DNA of 41,544 bases from Candidatus Scybalocola fimicaballi (GTDB taxonomy: Bacteria; Bacteroidota; Bacteroidia; Bacteroidales; Paludibacteraceae): NCBI GenBank assembly GCA_002317115.1, contig DCIP01000211.1:1-41544 (forward strand), given 5' to 3'. The notes below the pieces were generated by a model. The model made no database searches and was not told the DNA's origin. It saw only the letters and a list, made by a program, of their open reading frames with translations. The position numbers and the translations under genes are program-made. Below, in pieces: positions 1 through 8,401 of this stretch. Within the stretch, counting starts at the first letter, position 1. Every line of letters starts with the position of its first letter.

Positions 1-121
1 GTGAATGTTATTACCACGTGTTTTTTTTGATTCGAGACCTCAGAATAAATAGGAATCAAGAGTATTCCAAAAAAATAAAAAAACAAAAATAATCTCTTCA
101 TTTTCATCTATTTATTTTAAT

Positions 122-478
122 TTAGCATTGTTCCAACGCCGCCTTTTCCTTCTTAGTCAATTTATTATAGACCAACTCATAAGCCTTATCAACGAGAGAT
201 TTAACCAATTCCGACGTCATTTCCGCATCGTCGAGATGAATCTGCATCCACAAACGTTTATGCCAGTGCCAAGCCTGCTCAATAGCAGAGTACTCCGCTA
301 CCATCTCATCGAATAGATCCGCGTCGCATTTCAATACAAGAAGATTAGGCACAGTCAACGGCAGACCGGCAAAAATCTTTCCACCGACTCTGAAAGTCAC
401 ATAATCGTCGCCAAAAGGCATATCTTCTGTGGCATGAGGTTTGCTCAAACAGTAAATTCTAGCGTCTTCGATAGTCAT
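122..478 (-). CDS. MmcQ/YjbR family DNA-binding-like protein
   Basis: A 118-residue protein that matches the small MmcQ/YjbR family: a central TFRVGGKIFAGL strand region, then LVLKCDADLFDEM and the WHWHKRLWMQIHLDD segment, followed by a C-terminal helical part (LVDKAYELVYNKLTKKEK). The family has a CyaY-like fold and is often annotated as DNA-binding, but its biochemical role is poorly defined, so no reaction is claimed. The length is the usual one for the family. The ATG at 478 is close behind a good -7 element at 500-507. It is a single-gene unit, divergent from everything downstream. Family assignment is confident; function is not. Confidence 0.85.
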   Translation of the reverse strand: MTIEDARIYCLSKPHATEDMPFGDDYVTFRVGGKIFAGLPLTVPNLLVLKCDADLFDEMVAEYSAIEQAWHWHKRLWMQIHLDDAEMTSELVKSLVDKAYELVYNKLTKKEKAALEQC

Positions 479-499
479 GTCTTGATTTTTTTATTAGTA

Positions 500-507
500 C
501 AAAGGTA
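500..507 (-). promoter_or_regulatory. -7 promoter element of the MmcQ gene
   Basis: Read on the minus strand, TACCTTTG matches the Bacteroidota -7 consensus TAnnTTTG exactly and lies 21 nt upstream of the ATG at 478. No convincing -33 TTTG is present 19-21 nt further upstream, so only the -7 box is called. Confidence 0.55.
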
Positions 508-658
508 GTCAAAATCTAAAAAAATGGTGATTTATCGGTGAAAAACGAGAGAATGCCAATTTTGAGTAAAAATAAAACTAAATTTTATTTTATTGATTTA
601 TAGTTATATATGAACTTTTATAAAAATTTATTGAAATTTGGCACGCGAAAAATCAAAG

Positions 659-675
659 TTGGCACGGTTTTTGTA
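659..675 (+). promoter_or_regulatory. Candidate sigma-54 (RpoN) promoter
   Basis: TTGGCACGGTTTTTGTA fits the sigma-54 -24/-12 consensus (TGGCACG, 4 nt, TTGCW) with one change, C to T in the -12 element. The GG of -24 (661-662) is followed by exactly 10 nt before the G of -12. A second TTGGCACG half-element starts 21 bp upstream (GG at 640-641) but lacks a matching -12. Expected transcription start is near 685. No gene starts within 480 nt; a terminator follows at 768-804. Confidence 0.6.
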
Positions 676-684
676 GTATATATA

Positions 685-804
685 GTGAACGTCGTGAGAC
701 GGATTCATTTTGTAGTTTAGTCCTAATATTAAATCCTTTTGTGCTACATTAAATGTGTAGTAAAAATAGAGATATTTGAGAAATCAGATATCTCTTATTT
801 TTTT
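685..804 (+). ncRNA. Candidate sigma-54-dependent small RNA (~120 nt)
   Basis: The stretch from the expected start of the sigma-54-like promoter to a terminator-like hairpin is about 120 nt and has no credible reading frame. Near its 5' end it has a short hairpin, CGTC-GTGA-GACG, flanked by TGAA and TTCA (about 685-707). It ends with AGAGATAT/ATATCTCT followed by a T-run. The promoter, structured body and terminator together make a free-standing small RNA the simplest reading. The boundaries are inferred, and no known RNA family was recognised. Confidence 0.45.
768..804 (+). terminator. Intrinsic terminator of the candidate small RNA
   Basis: An 8-bp stem AGAGATAT (768-775) and ATATCTCT (788-795) with a 12-nt loop is followed by TATTTTTTT. 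Confidence 0.6.
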
Positions 805-890
805 AATAGGCTTTTTCTTTATGCGCTCGGCCTACGGCCTCGCGTTGGGGGAGGGGCAAGGGCCCAACAATCAAACATGCGCCCTTTGCA

Positions 891-924
891 ATCCTCATTT
901 TGGACAACTGCTATATAATCTCCT
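891..924 (+). repeat. Left copy of 34-bp perfect inverted repeat
   Basis: These 34 bases are the exact reverse complement of 3611-3644; identity ends abruptly on both sides. The core is GGACAACTGCTATATAATC. The two copies enclose the ompA-like and porP genes (2.7 kb between them). Confidence 0.9.
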
Positions 925-1057
925 TCTTTATTATATGCTCATAATCGAAATAAACTGCAATATTATTGATTGAATATGCAATTATTCACGAAATGGGCTA
1001 TGTAATGAATGTTTGTTAGCACATTTTTGTATAATTGTTAATAAATGCTACCGAAAT

Positions 1058-1090
1058 ATTGTAAAATTTTAAAAATTATAACTTACTTTG
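1058..1090 (+). promoter_or_regulatory. Probable promoter of the OmpA/PorP pair
   Basis: ATTG (1058-1061), a 21-nt spacer, then TTACTTTG (1083-1090) is a one-mismatch-per-box version of TTTG-N19-21-TAnnTTTG. It would give a 5' leader of about 70 nt before the ATG at 1167. Confidence 0.4.
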
Positions 1091-1166
1091 CAAATTGTTC
1101 AATGTGGCATAAGTCACAAAAGGAAAAAGAAAAAAGGATAATATTAAAGTATAGACTTGTATATCT

Positions 1167-2540
1167 ATGTTTGCGAATAGTAAGAAAATAATTATGGCCT
1201 TGATAGCGGCGGTCGCGTTTGCGATTCCGTCATTTGCTATTCATGAGGAATTCACGGAAGGATATGAGTTCTCGTCTTCACAGGCCAGCTCGAAAATGCA
1301 GGAGCGTCCGATGTCATTATATAAAGACGGAAAGGTTGTATTCTTTAGAGGAGACAGCGCCTATATTGCGAAAATCGGTGATACATACGAATTGGTCGAT
1401 ATCGAGCCATGTCCTGAATTGCAGGATCTTGGAATCGAAGGAACGTTTGCATACGATCAAAAACGTCGTACAATCTATTTTGCAAAGACAGATGAAGTAG
1501 GAAACTCAGACTTGTATGAGTCGAAGTGGGTTGGCGGTGGATACACTGAGCCAGTCAAGCTAGAGATTCAAGGTTTGAATAAGGTGCGTAAACCAATCAA
1601 GGGAAGTTCGACAGTGACTGCTGGTTGGACATACCGTTATAATAGAATATCAGGATTCTTCAACCCAACTATAGCAAAGGGTGGAGACAGAATTTATTTC
1701 TCAGCTGATTTCCCAAAGAAGAGTTTTGGTGGACGTGATATCTGGTATATAGATAGAGGTAAAGCTACAGATGATGTACGCTGGAAGATGCCAGAGAATG
1801 CAAGTGATAGTATTATCCCTATGAACTCAAACGCGCGTGATGACTATGCGTGGTGTTACAATGATACATTGCTATATTTTGCATCTAACCGTGGTGGCGG
1901 ATATGGTGGTATGGATATCTACGTTTCTCATTTGAAGACAATCACTCGTGAGTCGACAGACACAACTACAGGTCAGGTGACAAAGGAGGAGAAGGAGATT
2001 TGGGATACTCCAATCCATTTGGATTCAGTGTTCAACTCAAGCTCAAACGATTACAATATGATCGGATCTCCAAAAATCTGTTTGTTCATGTCAAACAGAA
2101 CAGGAGGTAAGGGTAGTGATGATATTTATCGTCCAGCACCATTCGTTGCGACTCGTGAGCCAGAGTTGGTGCCAGACTTTACAATTGATGAGCCAAAGGG
2201 ATTCCACTGGGTGTTGATGTTCTTCGATTTCAACCAGTCTCAGATGAAGCCAGAGTATGAGGCTCAGTTGGATGAGTTGGTAGAGGCAATGCTGGAGTTC
2301 CCTGGAGCTATATTTGAGGTTTCCGGACATACCGATGCCCGTGGATCTGACCAGTACAACGTTAAGTTGTCTCAGAAACGTGCGGATTACATCAAGGGTA
2401 TGTTGATCAGCCGTGGTTTGGATCCAAGCAAGTTGGTTTCTGTCGGACGTGGTTTCCACGATCCTGTGATTCCAAATGCACAGTCTGAGGCTGAGCACGA
2501 GCAGAACCGTCGTGCCGATATTAAGATTTTGAATGAATAA
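1167..2540 (+). CDS. OmpA-family protein with PD40-like repeats, type IX secretion-associated
   Basis: This 457-residue exported protein has a signal peptide at residues 1 to about 24 (KKIIMALIAAVAFAIPSFA). The central part resembles WD40-like/PD40 beta-propeller repeats, with motifs such as GGDRIYFSADFP, FGGRDIWY, LLYFASNRGGGYGGMDIY and KICLFMSNRTGGKGSDDIY. The C-terminal ~110 residues are an OmpA peptidoglycan-binding domain (MFFDFNQSQM, SGHTDARGSDQYN, LSQKRADYIKGML, NRRADIKI). Proteins of this architecture, such as PorE, anchor type IX secretion machinery to peptidoglycan. The porP/sprF gene starts 19 nt after the stop, so the two are almost certainly co-transcribed. The precise orthology to PorE or SprE is not established here. 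Confidence 0.88.
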   Translation: MFANSKKIIMALIAAVAFAIPSFAIHEEFTEGYEFSSSQASSKMQERPMSLYKDGKVVFFRGDSAYIAKIGDTYELVDIEPCPELQDLGIEGTFAYDQKRRTIYFAKTDEVGNSDLYESKWVGGGYTEPVKLEIQGLNKVRKPIKGSSTVTAGWTYRYNRISGFFNPTIAKGGDRIYFSADFPKKSFGGRDIWYIDRGKATDDVRWKMPENASDSIIPMNSNARDDYAWCYNDTLLYFASNRGGGYGGMDIYVSHLKTITRESTDTTTGQVTKEEKEIWDTPIHLDSVFNSSSNDYNMIGSPKICLFMSNRTGGKGSDDIYRPAPFVATREPELVPDFTIDEPKGFHWVLMFFDFNQSQMKPEYEAQLDELVEAMLEFPGAIFEVSGHTDARGSDQYNVKLSQKRADYIKGMLISRGLDPSKLVSVGRGFHDPVIPNAQSEAEHEQNRRADIKILNE

Positions 2541-2559
2541 GAAGAGGAGGACATAATAT

Positions 2560-3504
2560 ATGAAAACTAGATTTTTAGCAATTTGCATAGCTTTGTTTAG
2601 CGCAATATCTGCATTTGCACAAAGAGATTTGATGCTTTCTCAGCAGTTCTTCTCTCGATTGAACTTCAACCCTGCTGCAACAGGAAACAGCGACGATATC
2701 GATTTCTTCTTGATCGGTCGTTGGCAGTGGGCTAACGTTGAGGATTCTCCGAAAGATGGAGTGTTCAATGTAAGCAACTATGTTGAGTCGATAAGATCAG
2801 GTTTCGGTATCTCAATGAGTTACGACGACTTGGGTATCGCCAACCATACATTCATCTGCAAACCAGCATACGCATACCATGTAAACATGAATGAGAGTAT
2901 GTTGCTTTCGATGGGTCTTTCTTTTGGTTTGCTTTACCACTCTTGGGATCCAACAGACCATAGAGTAATCGACAGATGGGAGGTTGGTGAGCCTTCATTC
3001 CCTGCTACAGCACAGAAGAAATTCAGTCCAGATATGGACTTCGGTATGGAGTTGGCTACACCAAAACTAATGTTCGGTGCCTCTATCGTGCATATCTTGA
3101 ACAATGAAGAGAAGGTTACAACATCAGTTCCAGGACGTCAGTTCTACTTGTATTCAAGAGCAACACTTTCCCCTTCAGATTTCTTGACAATCTGTCCGGC
3201 TATCGTGTTGATGCATCGTAACAAGGTTAGCAAGGTTGAGCTTAATGCACAGGCGTTCTTCAACAGAATGATCTGGGGAGGTGTGACATACCGTCCAGAT
3301 ATCGGTTCTGGTTCTTGGTTTGATTCAAACGAGTTGACGTTTACAATCGGTATGGAGAAGAATCGTCTTCGTTTCGGTTACGCATTCAACCTTGGTATGG
3401 GTAAGATCGCAAGATTGTCTAAACAGTCTCATGAGGTGTTGCTTTCATACAGAATTCCAAAGAAGAAGGCTAAGTACCAGAGATTCTTGGAAGACGAGGA
3501 GTAA
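2560..3504 (+). CDS. PorP/SprF family type IX secretion membrane protein
   Basis: This 314-residue protein has a signal peptide (residues 1-20, ending SAFAQ) followed by RDLMLSQQFFSRLNFNPAATG, the typical N-terminal signature of the PorP/SprF family. The remainder is an alternating aromatic/polar pattern expected of an outer-membrane beta-barrel, and the tail is basic then acidic (KKKAKYQRFLEDEE). Members interact with the PorK/N ring or with PorE-like proteins and are needed for secretion or adhesin export in Bacteroidota. It follows the OmpA-like gene by 19 nt with GAAGAGGAGG upstream as a plausible ribosome binding site. Many genomes have several PorP paralogues, so this may serve a specific cargo rather than the core machine. 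Confidence 0.88.
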   Translation: MKTRFLAICIALFSAISAFAQRDLMLSQQFFSRLNFNPAATGNSDDIDFFLIGRWQWANVEDSPKDGVFNVSNYVESIRSGFGISMSYDDLGIANHTFICKPAYAYHVNMNESMLLSMGLSFGLLYHSWDPTDHRVIDRWEVGEPSFPATAQKKFSPDMDFGMELATPKLMFGASIVHILNNEEKVTTSVPGRQFYLYSRATLSPSDFLTICPAIVLMHRNKVSKVELNAQAFFNRMIWGGVTYRPDIGSGSWFDSNELTFTIGMEKNRLRFGYAFNLGMGKIARLSKQSHEVLLSYRIPKKKAKYQRFLEDEE

Positions 3505-3531
3505 TACGAAGTTTGAGACAACACAAAATAT

Positions 3532-3565
3532 AAAGTGGAGGGTCGAAAGATTCTCCACTTTTTTG
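3532..3565 (+). terminator. Terminator after porP/sprF
   Basis: AAAGTGGAG (3532-3540) and CTCCACTTT (3553-3561) form a 9-bp stem with a 12-nt loop, ending in a run of six T. Confidence 0.85.
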
Positions 3566-3610
3566 TTTCAGGATTCATGAACATTTTGTCTTGTTTGTTT
3601 TGGATATTAT

Positions 3611-3644
3611 AGGAGATTATATAGCAGTTGTCCAAAATGAGGAT
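3611..3644 (-). repeat. Right copy of 34-bp perfect inverted repeat
   Basis: Exact reverse complement of 891-924. It lies between the porP terminator and the end of the convergent MFS gene. A diverged third copy is at 15850-15872. Confidence 0.9.
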
Positions 3645-3695
3645 AGTTAGGTTCATGTTAATCTTGCCCTTATAATTACCTTTTGTTAATTTGTC

Positions 3696-4877
3696 TTATC
3701 TTTTATATTTTCTGATTCCAATAAGGCATACTACCAAAATAACAGGGAATATAGACGCTGCAAACAATCCACTTTGTATATTCTCACTTGATTTTGTAAA
3801 GATTCCGACAAGAGAAGGTCCTACTGTTCCTCCCACGTCGCCAGCTAAAGCAAGAAGGGCAAACATGGCAGTTCCACCTGATGGTATTCTGGCAGACGTG
3901 ATGCTGATGGCTCCTGGCCACATGATGGCTACGGCAAGACCGTTGATCATACAGCCCACCAAACTGACGAGCGGAATCGGAGATAATGATGCTATCAGGT
4001 AGGCTGCGAAACAAAGTATTCCAGCCCATGTCATATAGGATGTCAGGTCGAGATTCTGACCTTTCTTGGCATACCAAAGTCGGCCAAGTCCCATACAGAA
4101 CGCAAATCCACATGGTCCTGCCAAATCACCGATGGCTTTGTCCACACCTAACGAAGCTTCTGCAAACGCCGACGCCCATTGTGCCATCGTGCATTCTGAC
4201 GCTCCTGCGGCAACCATCAAAAACAAGAATACCCAAAACATCTGGTTGCAAAGCAACTGTCCCATGCTCATGCCCTCGGATTCCTCTACAATAGGTTCGA
4301 TAGGGCATGTGGCAAAATTGATAATGTTGTAGAGAGGGATTATCGCCCAGATACATGCCAGTATTCTCCAGTTGTCTATGCCGAAGAATGCGAAGAAAAG
4401 CGTCGATCCTAAAATCACTCCGACCGCTCCCCAACAATAGAATGAGTGGAGCAGACTCATTACGCTCTCTTTATTTGGAAACGGACATGCTTCTATTATA
4501 GGACTGCCCAACACCTCTATCAGTCCGCTTCCTACCGCATATACGCAGACACAGATTAGAATCCCCACCATGGGGTTGCTGAACAGTGATGGCATGAAAG
4601 CCAAACCAATGAGTCCTAACGATGATGCTATTTCTGAAATAATGATGCTCTTGCGGTAGTTGATATTTTTGAATTTCGCACACATAAAATCCGTGATCAA
4701 CTGTACAATGTAGAAAACCGCTGGGATAAGAGCTAAGCTTGCTATTGAAATTCCGTATTCACGATGGAAAGCTGTGAATAGTAGCGGAGTGAAATTTGCT
4801 ACAATTGCTTGAGTTATGAAACCAAGGTAACAAGCAATTTTTGTTTTGTTGTAGTCTTTTAGATTATCGTTCATCAT
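3696..4877 (-). CDS. Major facilitator superfamily transporter
   Basis: About 393 residues with some twelve hydrophobic segments, in the N-six plus loop plus C-six arrangement of the MFS; the central loop is CPIEPIVEESEG. The substrate cannot be told from sequence; similar Bacteroidota proteins are annotated as generic or sugar MFS permeases. The longest frame begins at a TTG at 4913, but that codon lies inside a perfect promoter (4911-4942), so the ATG ATG pair at 4877/4874 preceded by AAAGAG is chosen. The gene is monocistronic, divergent from parC and convergent with porP. Confidence 0.85.
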   Translation of the reverse strand: MMNDNLKDYNKTKIACYLGFITQAIVANFTPLLFTAFHREYGISIASLALIPAVFYIVQLITDFMCAKFKNINYRKSIIISEIASSLGLIGLAFMPSLFSNPMVGILICVCVYAVGSGLIEVLGSPIIEACPFPNKESVMSLLHSFYCWGAVGVILGSTLFFAFFGIDNWRILACIWAIIPLYNIINFATCPIEPIVEESEGMSMGQLLCNQMFWVFLFLMVAAGASECTMAQWASAFAEASLGVDKAIGDLAGPCGFAFCMGLGRLWYAKKGQNLDLTSYMTWAGILCFAAYLIASLSPIPLVSLVGCMINGLAVAIMWPGAISITSARIPSGGTAMFALLALAGDVGGTVGPSLVGIFTKSSENIQSGLFAASIFPVILVVCLIGIRKYKR

Positions 4878-4910
4878 CTCTTTAATCAAACAATCTTCAA
4901 TATGATTGTG

Positions 4911-4942
4911 CAAAATTACTAAAATATGTAAGCATAGTCAAA
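4911..4942 (-). promoter_or_regulatory. Promoter of the MFS gene
   Basis: On the minus strand TTTG (4942-4939), a 20-nt spacer and TAATTTTG (4918-4911) match the Bacteroidota promoter consensus completely. It overlaps the apparent TTG start of the longest frame and so decides for the ATG at 4877. Confidence 0.8.
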
Positions 4943-4963
4943 AATATAAAATGAGAAATCCAC

Positions 4964-4994
4964 TTTCCCTTTTGTCGATTTTTTTGTATATTTG
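4964..4994 (+). promoter_or_regulatory. Promoter of parC
   Basis: TATATTTG (4987-4994) is a perfect -7 box; TTTC (4964-4967) lies 19 nt upstream as a near -33 box. The ATG of parC is 28 nt downstream. Confidence 0.6.
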
Positions 4995-5021
4995 GAGGCA
5001 ATTTTATGTAATATTTAGTGT

Positions 5022-7703
5022 ATGAGCAAAGAAGACGAGAACATAGATGACCTTGAGACGGGTGGTGACGTAGAGAATATGGGCCATTCCAACTATGTCG
5101 TTACTGATATGAACAGTGAGGATGCGCGTCTGCATCTTGGCGGTATGTATCAGCAATGGTTTTTGGATTATGCCTCTTATGTAATCACCGACCGAGCTAT
5201 CCCATATATTGAAGATGGTTTCAAACCTGTGCAACGTCGTATTATGCATACGATGAAGACTATCCACGATGGACGCTACAACAAGGTGGCTAATATTGTG
5301 GGTCAGGCGATGCAGTATCATCCTCACGGTGATGCGTCTATCTATGGTGCGCTTGTTGAGTTGGGCCAGAAAGACCTGCTTATCGATGCTCAGGGAAACT
5401 GGGGTAATATTCTTACCGGCGACGACGCTGCTGCCCCACGTTATATTGAGGCTCGTCTTTCTAAGTTTGCTCTCGACGTCGTGTTCTGCCCGCAGATCAC
5501 TGATTGGAAGAAGTCATACGACGGAAGAAAGAATGAGCCTATCACCTTGCCTGTAAAATTCCCGTTGCTTTTGGCTCAGGGTGCGACAGGTATCGCCGTC
5601 ACATTGAAGACGGAGATTATGCCTCACAACTTCAATGAAATCCTGGATGCTGCCATCGCCTACCTAAAAGGTGAGGAGTTCACATTGTATCCAGATTTCC
5701 CAACTGGTGGTATGTGCGACGTCCAGAGATACAATGACGGAGAAAGAGGCGGTGTGCTTCGTGTGAGAAGCCATATCAGCAAAATAGATAATAAGACGTT
5801 GGTGATCACCGATCTTCCGTATGGAATGAAGACGGAAGAGTTGAAGGAGAAGATCATAGCTGCCAACGATAAGGGAAAGATCAGCATCAAGAATATTGTG
5901 GATGAGACTTCTTCGGAGGTTAAAATCATCCTTCACCTTTCCGACAAGACAAGTTCGGACAAGATGATCGACGCTCTTTATGCGTTAAATATCTGTGAAA
6001 AGAGAATCTCTCCTTATTGCAGCGTCATCAAGGATAAACATCCGATTTTCACAAACGTATCTGAATTGCTTAAATTCTCTGCCGAGCATACGAAGGATTT
6101 GCTTCGTAAGGAACTTGAGTATGAGAAGGGAGAATTGCTTGAAAAATTGCATTTTTGTTCACTTGAGAAGATCTTCATCGAAAACCGTATCTATAAGGAC
6201 AAGGAGTTTGAAAATGCCAAGGATATGGATGCCGCTGTGGCTCACGTCGACAAGCGATTGAAACCGTTTGTGGCTGATTTCGTGCGTGAGGTGACTCGTG
6301 AGGATATCCTTCGTTTGATGGAGATCAAGATGCGAAGAATCTTGAAATTCAGTTCCGACGACGCGGATAAGATCATCTTCGAGATTAAGGAGCAGATTGC
6401 CAAGATCGACCACAACTTGAAGAATCTTGTTGAGTACACAATCAACTGGTTTGCGATGCTTAAGGAGAAATACGGCGCTGATCATCCACGTAAGACAGAG
6501 ATCCGTGTGTTCGACACTGTGGCTGCGGCTAAGGTTGTGGAGGCAAACGAGAAATTGTATGTCAACCGTGATGAAGGTTTTATCGGTTTCGGATTGAAAA
6601 AGGGTGAGGCTGAATATGTATGCCCATGTTCGGAGATCGACGATGTGCTTGTTATATTCAAGGACGGTAAATATAAGATTGTAAAGGTTAAGGCTAAGGA
6701 GTATGTCGGCAAGAACATTCTGTATGTCAATGTCTTCAAGAAGAACGACAAACGAATGGTCTACAACGTCGTCTATAGAAACGGTAAACTTGGCCCTACA
6801 TATATGAAACGATTCTCTATCACAGGAGTAACCCGTGATAAGGATTACGATATCACACAGGGAGAGGCAGGATCTAAGATCCTTTACTTCTCTGCCAACA
6901 AGAATGCGGAGGCTGAAGTTATCCACGTTAAGTTGAAACCGAAATTGCGTTTGAAGGTTGCGGCTATGGATCGTAACTTTGCTGACATCGCAATCAAGGG
7001 ACGTGCTTCGTTGGGTAAGATGTTGACTAAGAATGAGATCTTCTCAATCACGATGAAAGCCAAGGGTTCAAGTACAATGGGCGGCCGAAACGTATGGTTT
7101 GATCCGGATGTCCAGCGTATCAACTACGATAATCACGGAGATTATCTTGGCGAATTCTTGTCGGAGGATAAGATTCTTGTTGTCACTAAGAGTGGTGAAT
7201 ACTATATGACTGGATTCGAGGACACATTGCACTTCCCTGAGAACGTGATGTTTGTTGAAAAATTGGATCCAGAGAAAGTTTGGACTGTATGCTTGTACGA
7301 CGCGAATGAGAAATACGCTTATATCAAACGTTTCGTGTTCGACGTTACTGCCAAGCCAACATCGTTTATCGGAGACAATCCAAACAGCAGGATTCTGCTT
7401 ATTTCTCCTACCGTCTACCCTCATTTGAAGGTTAATTTCGGAGGCAATGACGCTCAGCGCGCACCAATGGAGATCGATTTCGGAGTCGAGGAGTTTATTG
7501 CTGTGAAGGGTGTGAAGGCGAAAGGAAAACGAATCCATCCGTCGTGGGTGGTTGACACAGTTGAGGAATTGGAGCCAACTAAGGTGCCAGAGCCAGAACC
7601 TGAGGAGGAAGAGGTTGAAGACGTTAACGATGACGATAACGACAACAATGACGAAAATTCTAATTTGCCGACTGATGAAAATGGTCAGTTGACACTGTTT
7701 TAA
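5022..7703 (+). CDS. parC: DNA topoisomerase IV subunit A (ParC/GyrA family)
   Basis: An 893-residue type IIA topoisomerase A subunit, which cuts and rejoins duplex DNA to decatenate chromosomes together with ParE. The conserved N-terminal core is present: YASYVITDRAIPYIEDGFKPVQRR, the quinolone-region HPHGDASIYGALV, and the active-site tyrosine Tyr141 in AAPRYIEARLS. The C-terminal half is a beta-pinwheel-type region without a clear GyrA box, which favours ParC over GyrA. The last ~45 residues are a very acidic linker (PEPEPEEEEVEDVNDDD) ending in QLTLF, which resembles a sliding-clamp binding motif. A TonB-domain gene starts 11 nt after the stop and is likely in the same operon. The ATG at 5022 follows a good -7 box. 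Confidence 0.9.
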   Translation: MSKEDENIDDLETGGDVENMGHSNYVVTDMNSEDARLHLGGMYQQWFLDYASYVITDRAIPYIEDGFKPVQRRIMHTMKTIHDGRYNKVANIVGQAMQYHPHGDASIYGALVELGQKDLLIDAQGNWGNILTGDDAAAPRYIEARLSKFALDVVFCPQITDWKKSYDGRKNEPITLPVKFPLLLAQGATGIAVTLKTEIMPHNFNEILDAAIAYLKGEEFTLYPDFPTGGMCDVQRYNDGERGGVLRVRSHISKIDNKTLVITDLPYGMKTEELKEKIIAANDKGKISIKNIVDETSSEVKIILHLSDKTSSDKMIDALYALNICEKRISPYCSVIKDKHPIFTNVSELLKFSAEHTKDLLRKELEYEKGELLEKLHFCSLEKIFIENRIYKDKEFENAKDMDAAVAHVDKRLKPFVADFVREVTREDILRLMEIKMRRILKFSSDDADKIIFEIKEQIAKIDHNLKNLVEYTINWFAMLKEKYGADHPRKTEIRVFDTVAAAKVVEANEKLYVNRDEGFIGFGLKKGEAEYVCPCSEIDDVLVIFKDGKYKIVKVKAKEYVGKNILYVNVFKKNDKRMVYNVVYRNGKLGPTYMKRFSITGVTRDKDYDITQGEAGSKILYFSANKNAEAEVIHVKLKPKLRLKVAAMDRNFADIAIKGRASLGKMLTKNEIFSITMKAKGSSTMGGRNVWFDPDVQRINYDNHGDYLGEFLSEDKILVVTKSGEYYMTGFEDTLHFPENVMFVEKLDPEKVWTVCLYDANEKYAYIKRFVFDVTAKPTSFIGDNPNSRILLISPTVYPHLKVNFGGNDAQRAPMEIDFGVEEFIAVKGVKAKGKRIHPSWVVDTVEELEPTKVPEPEPEEEEVEDVNDDDNDNNDENSNLPTDENGQLTLF

Positions 7704-7714
7704 TAGATAAGAAG

Positions 7715-8371
7715 ATGAAAAAACTTTGTTTTTTGATTATAGCTGCAATGTGCTCGTTTGTTTCGTATGCGCAGGATGATTATTACGATGAGGATAGCAG
7801 TAGCAGCAGCGACGACTATAGCGACTATAGTGATGAAGATGGTAATTCATACGGTGGCGGAGGAGAGAACAATGATGTTCCCGACCGTTACGAACGTTTT
7901 GCCAACCTGTATCCAGGATGTGAGGATAATCAGGAGTCGGAGATATTCAGTGCTGAAAAGAAGAAACCGGGTTTGATTCTGCCTATTTTCCCAGGTGGAG
8001 GAGAGGTGGAGTTCTCACGTTATGTGTACCATCATCAGCGTGGAGTTGAGGTTGTCGACTCTGTAGCCCCAGGAAAAGGTCCAGACGGTGGCGACCTACA
8101 GTATCTTCTAAAAGGAACTGTGGTTGTTAAAGTTACCATCGACCGTTGTGGTAGAGCTGTGAATCCGGAGATTGTGAAGAGCGTGCATGAGGATTACGAT
8201 AATGAGGCTTTGGAAATTATGGGTGATTTGCCAATCTTCAAACCAGGTGAGATTGATGGTATCCGTGTGAAAGTGGCATTGCTGGTCCCTGTTTACTATA
8301 ATCGTACGCATCCGAAGAAGAAACGTCCAGAGGATGAATATGAGTACGATGACTCTTATTATGGTTATTGA
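7715..8371 (+). CDS. Exported protein with TonB C-terminal-type domain
   Basis: A 218-residue protein with a signal peptide (residues 1-19, ending VSYAQ), then a low-complexity Asp/Ser/Tyr region (about 20-55). From about residue 90 it matches the TonB C-terminal energy-transducer fold: FPGGGEVEFSRYV, the strand LKGTVVVKVTIDRCGRAVNPEIVKSV, then NEALEIMGDLPIFKPGEIDG. There is no N-terminal transmembrane anchor that would stay in the inner membrane, so this is not a classic TonB; such soluble periplasmic TonB-CTD proteins are frequent in Bacteroidota and their partners are unknown. It follows parC by 11 nt and is followed by a strong terminator. Confidence 0.75.
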   Translation: MKKLCFLIIAAMCSFVSYAQDDYYDEDSSSSSDDYSDYSDEDGNSYGGGGENNDVPDRYERFANLYPGCEDNQESEIFSAEKKKPGLILPIFPGGGEVEFSRYVYHHQRGVEVVDSVAPGKGPDGGDLQYLLKGTVVVKVTIDRCGRAVNPEIVKSVHEDYDNEALEIMGDLPIFKPGEIDGIRVKVALLVPVYYNRTHPKKKRPEDEYEYDDSYYGY

Positions 8372-8401
8372 TAACCTTGAATTAAACATTTTGGAATCTT
8401 G

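Larger units (their letters stand above)
805..1166 (+). other. Long intergenic/leader region upstream of the ompA-like gene
   Basis: No gene is supported here. It holds an unusually GC-rich patch (about 822-890) in otherwise AT-rich DNA. GTTGGG (845-850) can pair with CCCAAC downstream, and GCAAGGGC with GCCCTTTGC. The left 34-bp inverted repeat (891-924) and a probable ompA promoter (1058-1090) follow. A 65-codon frame at 776-973 runs through the terminator and the inverted repeat and has no ribosome binding site, so it is not called. Confidence 0.5.

Noticed and set aside
845..869. Possible G-quadruplex in the GC-rich patch
   Set aside because: Only three G-runs of three or more are present, and ordinary hairpins explain the region.
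776..973. 65-codon reading frame
   Set aside because: It begins inside a terminator-like hairpin, crosses the 34-bp inverted repeat, has no ribosome binding site and has unlikely composition.
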